Of a DNA stretch of 64,000 nucleotides, positions 58,068 to 64,000 are shown in pieces. The position numbers and the translations under genes are program-made. Numbering within the stretch: position 1 is the first letter of the stretch; each line of letters starts with the position of its first letter. This DNA is from a bacterium HR29 (GTDB lineage Bacteria > Chloroflexota > Dehalococcoidia > Tepidiformales > Tepidiformaceae), in contig BEIF01000002.1 of NCBI GenBank assembly GCA_002898215.1, positions 186,001 to 250,000 of the forward strand. Reading direction: 5' to 3'. Under the pieces are notes generated by a model that did no database searches, was not told the DNA's origin, and was given only the letters and a program-made list of their open reading frames with translations.

Positions 58068-59912
58068 TCACTCCTCGGCGCCGCCTCCCGAGAGCGCGCG
58101 CTCGGCTCTCTCCACGGCCGACCGCGCTCCGATGAGCGTCAGGCGGTCGCCAAGCTGGAGCACCGTCTTGCCGGTGGGGATGACGGTCTGACTGCCCCTC
58201 CGAACCAGCATGACCACGGTCCCCTGGAGCTCGCCGATGCCGGCGATGGAACGCTGCATCGCCGGATTCGTCACCCAGACTCGGCGGACGGTGAGGTCCT
58301 CGTCCGCCGCCGCGAGGACGTCCACGAGCTCGGATTCCGAGGCGAGACTGGCGAGTTCCGCCGCGACCGCTTCCTGTTGGCTCACCGCCGCAATCCCTAG
58401 TGCGCGGAACGGCTCCACGTTGAGGGGGTCGTTGACGCGGGCGATGATGTTCCGGCAGCCGAGCGCCTTGGCATGCTGTGCCGCGAGGAGACCGCGGTCG
58501 TCCTGCGCGGTGGCGATGATGAACGCCTGGGCGTCGCCCACGTTCGCCCGCTTCAACGTGCGTGGGTCGGCGATGTCGCCGATGAGGACTTCGAATCCCT
58601 CCTCGCGCGCTCGGACCGCGGCGGCTTCGTCCGATTCGATGAGGAGGACCGGTTCACCGCGCGAGCGCAAGCGCTCCGCCGCCCGCAGGCCCACTTCACC
58701 GGCGCCCGCGATGACTGTCCGCCGGGGCATCACACCCAGGAGCCGCGCCAACGGCCCAGCATAGGCGGATTGTACGCCGATGGTGAGGAGGATGACCAAG
58801 AACACGAGGGCGACGAACGACGAGGCGTCGGCGCCGAGGATGGCCGCCGCTTCGAGGGCGACCACGCTCGCCAGCGAAGCGGCGACCACGCCGCGGGGCG
58901 CCACCGCCGCCAGGAAGGCGCGCTCCCTCCACGACAGCTCGGAGCCGGCTGAGGCCAGCAGCGCCAGGAGCGGGCGCCCGACCGCCGCAAGGATGGCCAC
59001 GACCACGAATCCGCGGGGCCAGAGTTCGACTACCGCTTCCACGTCGACCGAAGCCGCCAGCAGGACGTAGACCGCCGCGATGAGGAACACCACCACCGTC
59101 TCCTGGAAGGCGTGGATGGCCTCCCGATGTGGAAGCGGAAGATTGCCGACGGCGATACCCATCACCACCATCGCCGTGAGCCCGGATTCGTGCGCGACCG
59201 ACTCCGCCGCGGCGAACACGGTGATCGCCGCCGCGACGACGAGCAGGGAGACTTCGCGGCTGCTCATTCGCCGCACGATGCGCGGCACGAGGTAGACAGC
59301 GAGGGCGCCGGTGGCGCCGAGTCCTGCGCCGGTGGCCACTCGGAGTGCCGCCCACGCTGCAGGCGCTGCAGGGTCGAGCGCCTCCGAGACAGCCACCTGG
59401 AGGGCGATCAGCGTCAGCAACGCACCGAAGGGGTCGATGATGACGCCTTCGCTCATCAGCACGGTCCGGAGCCGGTCGTTCACGCGCACCTTTCGCAACA
59501 GCGGCGTAATCACGCTTGGTCCGGTGACCGACACGAGCGTCCCGAAGAGGACGGCCGCGCGCCACTCGTAGCCCAAGAGGGCATGGGCCGCGATCGCCCC
59601 TACGAGTGGCGTGACGATGAGCCCGCCGACGACCAGATTCCGGACCACCGGGCCAACCCGACGGAGCATCGGCCAGGAAAGCAGCGTGCCTCCCTCGAAG
59701 ACGATGATGGCGACCGCCAGCGCCACGCCTACTCGGACGAGGTCGGTGATCTCCGCCGTCTTCACCACCCCGAGGCCCTCGGACCCCAGCAGCATGCCCG
59801 AAAGCAAGAGGAAGATAGGTACGGGCACCGGAAGGCGTCGCCCGACGAGGTTGGCGAGGACGCCGGCCGTTGCCACCGCCGCGGCGGCCTGGAGCCCCGT
59901 TTCCAGCGCCAT
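58068..59912 (-). CDS. cation/proton antiporter with TrkA domains (CPA2/NhaP2 type)
   Basis: 614 residues. Twelve or so membrane segments (to ~390) form a Na_H_Exchanger domain with PIFLLLSGMLLGSEGLGVV, FEGGTLLSWPMLRRVGPVV, LVSVTGPSVITPLLRKV and AAVAPRGVVAASLASVVALE. A TrkA-N nucleotide-binding domain (TVIAGAGEVGLRAAERLRSR) and a TrkA-C domain (VVMLVRRGSQTVIPTGKTVL) follow. It likely exchanges K+ or Na+ for protons under NAD(H) control. TAGGGT lies 12 nt before the ATG. Confidence 0.9.
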   Translation of the reverse strand: MALETGLQAAAAVATAGVLANLVGRRLPVPVPIFLLLSGMLLGSEGLGVVKTAEITDLVRVGVALAVAIIVFEGGTLLSWPMLRRVGPVVRNLVVGGLIVTPLVGAIAAHALLGYEWRAAVLFGTLVSVTGPSVITPLLRKVRVNDRLRTVLMSEGVIIDPFGALLTLIALQVAVSEALDPAAPAAWAALRVATGAGLGATGALAVYLVPRIVRRMSSREVSLLVVAAAITVFAAAESVAHESGLTAMVVMGIAVGNLPLPHREAIHAFQETVVVFLIAAVYVLLAASVDVEAVVELWPRGFVVVAILAAVGRPLLALLASAGSELSWRERAFLAAVAPRGVVAASLASVVALEAAAILGADASSFVALVFLVILLTIGVQSAYAGPLARLLGVMPRRTVIAGAGEVGLRAAERLRSRGEPVLLIESDEAAAVRAREEGFEVLIGDIADPRTLKRANVGDAQAFIIATAQDDRGLLAAQHAKALGCRNIIARVNDPLNVEPFRALGIAAVSQQEAVAAELASLASESELVDVLAAADEDLTVRRVWVTNPAMQRSIAGIGELQGTVVMLVRRGSQTVIPTGKTVLQLGDRLTLIGARSAVERAERALSGGGAEE

Positions 59913-59979
59913 CGGCGGCAGCGTACCCTATGGCGGCGGCGCGTTCTCCCGCGCCTCAGCACGATCCGAGGAGTGGCGC

Positions 59980-60378
59980 ATGTCCCTCAGTGACCTTCGC
60001 CCAGGCGATTCCGCTGTCGGCGCCCTCGTCGTTCAGACCGAGCACCTCGCCAGCGCGATCACCGCTGGCGCACCGGAGGCGTTCAGCACGCCGGCGCTCG
60101 TGGCCCTGGTCGAGCGCACCGCCGCCGAGTGGCTGAAGGCCCACCTCGCCCCTGGCCACATGACGGTCGGCACTGCGATGGTCGTCAACCACACCGCGCC
60201 CACGCCCCGCGGCATGGAGGTGCGTGCGGAAGTCACCATCACGAGCATCGACGACCGGCGCATCGAATTCGAGTGGGTGGCCCACGACGAGAGGGAAAAG
60301 ATCGGGCATGGCACCCACCAGCGCGCGGTGGTCGAAGCTTCCCGTTTCGCCGCGCGTCTAGCGGAGAAGTCCCGCTAG
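59980..60378 (+). CDS. thioesterase-superfamily (FlK-like) protein
   Basis: 132 residues, hotdog fold of the FlK-like type. It contains HLASAITAGAPEAFSTPAL, VERTAAEWLKAHLAPGHMTV, GTAMVVNHTAPTPRGMEVRA, and FEWVAHDEREKIGHGTHQRA with the conserved His. FlK uses Thr, Glu and His to hydrolyse fluoroacetyl-CoA; equivalents (ST, E in VERTA, H in VAHD) are present. It would cleave an acyl-CoA. A GAGGAG site lies upstream of the ATG. Confidence 0.83.
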   Translation: MSLSDLRPGDSAVGALVVQTEHLASAITAGAPEAFSTPALVALVERTAAEWLKAHLAPGHMTVGTAMVVNHTAPTPRGMEVRAEVTITSIDDRRIEFEWVAHDEREKIGHGTHQRAVVEASRFAARLAEKSR

Positions 60379-60384
60379 GCCGTC

Positions 60385-60912
60385 CTACCGCCCCTCGGCC
60401 AGGCGCTTCCCCACCAGCCGGCCGAGGACCCGCAGCTCGGCGCGGAACTCCTCGGTGGTGCGAGAAGGAAGGCGGTTGGCGCGGAGCTGCCGGGCGACGT
60501 CCGGTCGCCGGGGGTCGTAGCCACGCTCCTCGAGCAGCCGCAGTGCCGCCACCGCCTCCGCGAAGGCCGCCTCGATTGCGCGGCTCACCGCCCCCAGCCG
60601 CGCCGCGACGGCTGCCCGGTCCTGCTCCACCGTTGCCGCCGTCCCCCCGCCCAGATGGGCGAGGAGGTCGTCGAGCTCGGCGTCGCTCATCTCGCCTGCT
60701 GCCGCAAGCCGGCTTCGGAATCGTTCGGCACGGGCGGCGGCGTCCTGTTCGCCCGGTACCAGCCGGACCGAGGCGAGGAGGCCGGTTTCGTATCCCAGAG
60801 CCCGGTCGGTCAGGGCGCGGATGCGCTCTACAGCGCGGCAGAGCCGGGAGACGTGCGAGATGTATGCGTCGTAGGGCGCGGCGAGCCGCCACAGCATACC
60901 GGGAAGCCGCAT
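60385..60912 (-). CDS. helical protein of unknown function
   Basis: 175 residues, predicted all-helical with high Ala/Arg/Leu and heptad patterns (RLCRAVERIRALTDRALGYE, ALRLLEERGYDPRRPDVARQ). No known domain was recognised. The ATG at 60912 is chosen because upstream residues are a basic antisense-like stretch. The gene lies 10 nt downstream of the PAC2 gene, so the two are probably co-transcribed. Confidence 0.6.
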   Translation of the reverse strand: MRLPGMLWRLAAPYDAYISHVSRLCRAVERIRALTDRALGYETGLLASVRLVPGEQDAAARAERFRSRLAAAGEMSDAELDDLLAHLGGGTAATVEQDRAAVAARLGAVSRAIEAAFAEAVAALRLLEERGYDPRRPDVARQLRANRLPSRTTEEFRAELRVLGRLVGKRLAEGR

Positions 60913-60922
60913 GCTCCCCTCC

Positions 60923-61807
60923 CTACCCAGAGGAGTCGCCTTTCCCCCGCAGGAAGTCCTCCACGTCGCGGAGGATGTCATCGGCCGAAGGGAGCTCCGA
61001 CGACTCCTCCTCGTCGAACTCCTCGTCGCCGTAATGCTCCTCCAGCGAGCGCACGTACCCCTCGATCTGGTCGTCCTCGTGCGAGGCCTCCTCCACGCGC
61101 GCGAGGAACCGATCCCGCGCCCGCTGGAGGAGGTCCGTTCGCGGGTCGATGCCGGTGATGCGCCCGAACGCCTCCAGGAGGGCGATGGTGCCCGGCGGGT
61201 TCTCCGGAACGTTCAGGTAGTGCGGGATTCCCGCCGCCAGGCTGATGAGGGGCGCACCCCGGCGGCGGAGGGCGTCGTGGATGGCACCCACGATGCCCGT
61301 CGGCCCCTGGTAGAGCGATCGCCCGAGCCCGTACTTCGCGCAGAGCGCCGGGTCGGCCGACGACCCACTGACCGGGATGGGCCGGGTGTGGGGCGTGGCT
61401 GCGGGCCGGGCGACGAACGTGCACACCAGTGACGGGGCGAACCCTGCCAGAACCTCGGCCAGCCGTTCGGAAAAGGTGCGCCAGCGAAGATTCGGCTCCA
61501 CACCGATGACCACGACGAGGTCGCGATCGTGGTTGGGGAGCCGCACCGCGTAGGCCTCGTTCGCCGGCCATTCGATGACGCGGATGCCGCGTTCATCGAG
61601 CCGGACCGTCGGGCGGACCTCGGTGAATACGTAGTACTCTTCGGGGTCCACGGTCAGGAAACGTTCGCCGCCGTACACCTCCACGAGATGCCGGCCCGCG
61701 TCGGTCGTCACCGTGCCGGTGTCGCTCCAGCCCGTAAAGGCGATCACCACGTAGGGCGCTCGCAGCCCTTCCACCGGCGTGACCGTGAATCCATCCACTG
61801 GCTTCAT
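60923..61807 (-). CDS. PAC2-family protein
   Basis: 294 residues with the PAC2 (proteasome assembly chaperone 2-like) fold. It contains [57 protein letters not shown], and [40 protein letters not shown] (two pieces). Actinobacterial and Chloroflexota members are common but their role is not settled. The ATG at 61807 overlaps a TACAAT -10. A GTG at 61798, 7 nt downstream of it, fits the leaderless spacing and is probably the real start. The C-terminal third is acidic ([16 protein letters not shown]). Confidence 0.85.
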   Translation of the reverse strand: MKPVDGFTVTPVEGLRAPYVVIAFTGWSDTGTVTTDAGRHLVEVYGGERFLTVDPEEYYVFTEVRPTVRLDERGIRVIEWPANEAYAVRLPNHDRDLVVVIGVEPNLRWRTFSERLAEVLAGFAPSLVCTFVARPAATPHTRPIPVSGSSADPALCAKYGLGRSLYQGPTGIVGAIHDALRRRGAPLISLAAGIPHYLNVPENPPGTIALLEAFGRITGIDPRTDLLQRARDRFLARVEEASHEDDQIEGYVRSLEEHYGDEEFDEEESSELPSADDILRDVEDFLRGKGDSSG

Positions 61808-61834
61808 TGTAGGTTCGCGGCCGGTGTGCGCACC

Positions 61835-62653
61835 CTAGCTCGTTGCCGCGGGTTCGCGCAGGTGGGCCGGTCGCCAGTACATCGGCGCGCCGGTTCCGCC
61901 CCGTCGGAGGAGGATGATCTCCGCCATGATGGCCACGGCGATCTCCTCGGGCGTCTCGGCGCCGATGTCCAGCCCGATGGGCGTACGCACCTTTGCCAGC
62001 TCTGCCGGGTCGAAGCCGTCCGCGAGAAGGTGCTCGAGGACGGTGCTCGTGCGCCGTTTCGAGCCGATCATGCCCACGTAGCGTGCCCCGCGGCCGACAC
62101 AGTGGCGGAGCGCCTCTTCGTCGTGCTTGTGTCCCCGTGTCACCAGCACGATGTGCGTCGACGGGCCGATGGGGTACTCGTCGAGCGCGGGGCCGTACTC
62201 GCGGCAGATAACCTCGTCGGCCTCGGGCAGGAGTGCGGGGTCGGCGAACTCCTCCCGGTCGTCGATGATGGCGACGTGGAAGCCGAGGAAGTTCCCCAGC
62301 TTCGTCAGTGCCCGGCCGATGTGGCCCGCGCCGACGACGAGCAGCACCGGCTTCGGCTCTACTACCTCCACGTAGAGGCTCGTTGCCCCGGGAAGCGTCC
62401 GCCACGAGAGCCCCGAAGGGGCCACGTACACGGTGCCGACGGCGTGGTCAGCGAAGAGGGTGGGCGCGGTCGAGGCAACCAGCTCGTCGAGTTCCGAATC
62501 ACCGAGGGTGCCGATCCGGTCACCGTTCGGCGTCACGGCGATGCGGTCTCCCGGGCGCAGGTGCGCGCGGGGCCCCGGCTCGAGCACCATCGCCACGAGA
62601 ACGGGCTCGCCACCCTCGGCCGCTTCGGCGATGCGGCGTGTCAGCTCCAGCAT
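61835..62653 (-). CDS. XdhC/CoxI-family molybdoenzyme maturation factor
   Basis: 272 residues. The N-terminal XdhC_CoxI domain opens [20 protein letters not shown] and includes [21 protein letters not shown] Rossmann XdhC_C domain follows ([40 protein letters not shown]) with [20 protein letters not shown] and [20 protein letters not shown]. Such proteins bind the molybdenum cofactor and insert the sulfurated form into xanthine dehydrogenase or CO dehydrogenase. It lacks the QAACGC-type N-terminal cysteine run of some homologues. TAGACT lies 9 nt before the ATG. Confidence 0.88.
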   Translation of the reverse strand: MLELTRRIAEAAEGGEPVLVAMVLEPGPRAHLRPGDRIAVTPNGDRIGTLGDSELDELVASTAPTLFADHAVGTVYVAPSGLSWRTLPGATSLYVEVVEPKPVLLVVGAGHIGRALTKLGNFLGFHVAIIDDREEFADPALLPEADEVICREYGPALDEYPIGPSTHIVLVTRGHKHDEEALRHCVGRGARYVGMIGSKRRTSTVLEHLLADGFDPAELAKVRTPIGLDIGAETPEEIAVAIMAEIILLRRGGTGAPMYWRPAHLREPAATS

Positions 62654-62746
62654 ATCGCCCCCAGTCTATCGCACCGTGCGGGGCGTGGCCGGTGCGCTTC
62701 GGAGGGGTACCATGTCCCTGCAGAGCCCGCACGGAGGTGCCGCCCC

Positions 62747-64000
62747 ATGGGTATCCTGGCCGAACGCGACCCCGAAGTCGCCCAGATCATCGCCGACGAG
62801 GAGCGCCGTCAGGTCGAAACGCTGGAGATGATCGCCAGCGAGAACTACGCCTCGGCCGCCGTCCTCGAGGCGACCGGCTCCGTCTTCACCAACAAGTACG
62901 CGGAGGGATACCCGGGGAAGCGGTACTACGCGGGCAACGTCCATGCCGACCGGCTCGAGACGCTCGCCATCGAACGGGCGAAGCAGCTCTTCGGCGCTGA
63001 CCACGCCAACGTCCAGCCGACCAGCGGTGCCGAGGCGAACATGGCCGCCTACCTCGCGTTCGCCGAGCCGGGAGACGTCATCATGGGCCTCGAGCTCTCG
63101 CAGGGTGGCCACCTCACCCACGGTTCACCGGTGAACTTCTCCGGCAAGCTGTACCGCTTCGTCCCCTACGCCGTGGACCGCGAAACCGAGGTGATCGACC
63201 TCGCCCAGGTCGCGCGCCTTGCCCGGGAGCATCGGCCGAAGATCATCGTGGCCGGTTACACCGCCTACCCGCGCCTGATCGATTTCGCCGGCTTCGCTGA
63301 AATCGCCCGCGAAGTCGGGGCCATCCTCATGGTCGACATGTCCCACATCGCCGGTCTGGTGGCCGGCGGCGTGCACCCCTCGCCGGTCCCCTACGCCGAC
63401 GTCATCACCTCGACCACGCACAAGACGCTCCGGGGTCCGCGCGGCGCGATGGCCTTGTGCAAGGCCGAGCACGCGGAGCGGCTCGACAAGGCGGTCTTCC
63501 CCGGCACCCAGGGCGGCCCGCATCTCCACAGCATCGCTGCCAAGGCCGTGGCCTTCGGGGAAGCGCTCAAGCCCGAGTTCAAGGAGTACGCTCGCCGGGT
63601 GGTGGAGAACGCGAAGGTGCTGGCCGAGGAGCTCCAGCGGGGTGGGTTGCGTCTCGTCTCCGGCGGCACGGACAACCACCTCATCCTCGCCGACTGCACC
63701 TCGAAGGGTATCAGCGGCCTCAAGGCCCAGAACGCCCTCCAGGGGGCCGGCATCATCACCAATCGGAACACCATCCCGTACGACACGCGGCCCCCATACG
63801 TGGGAAGCGGCCTCCGCCTCGGCACCCCGGCCCTCACCTCCCGGGGCATGGGCCCCGACGAAATGCGGCAAATCGCCCGCTGGATCCTCCAGGTGCTCGA
63901 CGACCCCGACGGCGACGGCGTCCGCGAGCGGGTCCGCGGGGAGGTGGCCGAATTCGCCCGTGCCTACCCCGTGCCCGGGATCACGGACCGGCAGCCTGCG
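62747..64000 (+). CDS. glyA: serine hydroxymethyltransferase (3' end beyond the window)
   Basis: 418 codons are visible and the frame is still open at base 64000. Family landmarks are [34 protein letters not shown] (two pieces), [34 protein letters not shown], and [12 protein letters not shown] with the PLP lysine at residue 226. It interconverts serine and glycine with tetrahydrofolate and is normally about 415-430 residues, so only the last few codons can be missing. GGAGG precedes the ATG, and a TACCAT -10 lies ~32 nt upstream. Confidence 0.95.
   Translation, partial: MGILAERDPEVAQIIADEERRQVETLEMIASENYASAAVLEATGSVFTNKYAEGYPGKRYYAGNVHADRLETLAIERAKQLFGADHANVQPTSGAEANMAAYLAFAEPGDVIMGLELSQGGHLTHGSPVNFSGKLYRFVPYAVDRETEVIDLAQVARLAREHRPKIIVAGYTAYPRLIDFAGFAEIAREVGAILMVDMSHIAGLVAGGVHPSPVPYADVITSTTHKTLRGPRGAMALCKAEHAERLDKAVFPGTQGGPHLHSIAAKAVAFGEALKPEFKEYARRVVENAKVLAEELQRGGLRLVSGGTDNHLILADCTSKGISGLKAQNALQGAGIITNRNTIPYDTRPPYVGSGLRLGTPALTSRGMGPDEMRQIARWILQVLDDPDGDGVRERVRGEVAEFARAYPVPGITDRQPA

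Noticed and set aside
62654-62746. Glycine or folate riboswitch before glyA
   Set aside because: The gap is only 93 bp and already holds a divergent start, a -10-like TACCAT and a ribosome site. No aptamer-like conserved core was seen.

Overview
The window is a 64-kb piece of a high-GC bacterial chromosome. Its gene content fits a Chloroflexota-type bacterium best. It has a DnaB/DnaD/DnaC-type helicase-loading cluster, F420-type oxidoreductases (LLM and PPOX families), bacterial eRF1-like and PAC2 proteins, lipoproteins with Thr/Pro-rich stalks, and no outer-membrane genes that I can see. No 16S or other phylogenetic marker is present, so this assignment is an inference. One tRNA gene (Thr, anticodon CGT) and no CRISPR array or intact insertion sequence were seen.

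Layout. (1) 1-3.7 kb: the 3' end of a superfamily-I helicase fused to a small nuclease-like domain, a flavin-dependent acyl-CoA dehydrogenase-like enzyme, and a TPR/LuxR regulator. (2) 3.7-16 kb: an accessory stretch full of broken genes (thioredoxin-reductase tail, Cys-rich small protein, TOPRIM fragment, a secreted Trp/Tyr-rich protein, cupin, ImuB-like polymerase, ACR3 arsenite exporter). Intact regulators, a two-component system, a cupredoxin lipoprotein and a hydrolase sit among them. At least three of the breaks are short perfect tandem duplications (4, 4 and 14 bp) whose removal restores the reading frame. (3) 16-19.8 kb: padR-modABC-methyltransferase, a molybdate-uptake operon behind a perfect inverted repeat. 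(4) 19.9-32.9 kb: lipoprotein, small conserved proteins, ferredoxin-NADP reductase-like enzyme, CorA transporter, DUF542/DUF2249 pair, eRF1-like protein, GH15 enzyme, two tandem orphan histidine kinases and a MobA-like nucleotidyltransferase. (5) 33.1-37.2 kb: rplI-dnaB-dnaD plus a protein carrying two DnaC-like AAA+ domains in one chain. (6) 37.2-50.6 kb: moaD-moaE-nudix, ComF, ROK kinase, PPOX protein, tRNA-Thr, beta-lactamase-like hydrolase, LLM oxidoreductase, MFS exporter, a double CaiB-type CoA transferase, a DnaA-like protein, MerR regulator and moaA. (7) 50.6-64 kb: universal stress protein, CtaG-like protein, a MoxR/DUF58/BatD/VWA/VWA-TPR operon, a cation/proton antiporter with TrkA domains, a FlK-like thioesterase, PAC2, XdhC/CoxI and glyA (runs off the right edge).

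How it works together. Molybdenum is a recurring theme: uptake (modABC), pterin synthesis (moaA, moaD, moaE), a MobA-like nucleotidyltransferase and an XdhC/CoxI maturation factor. Together these imply an active molybdo-flavoenzyme pool, although no such enzyme lies in the window. The replication genes form a helicase-loading module with an unusual two-domain loader and, 10 kb away, a DnaA-like protein with an altered DNA-recognition signature. Many genes that start a transcript have a TANNNT-type -10 hexamer only 6-9 nt before the start codon, which points to widespread leaderless mRNA and settles several start sites.
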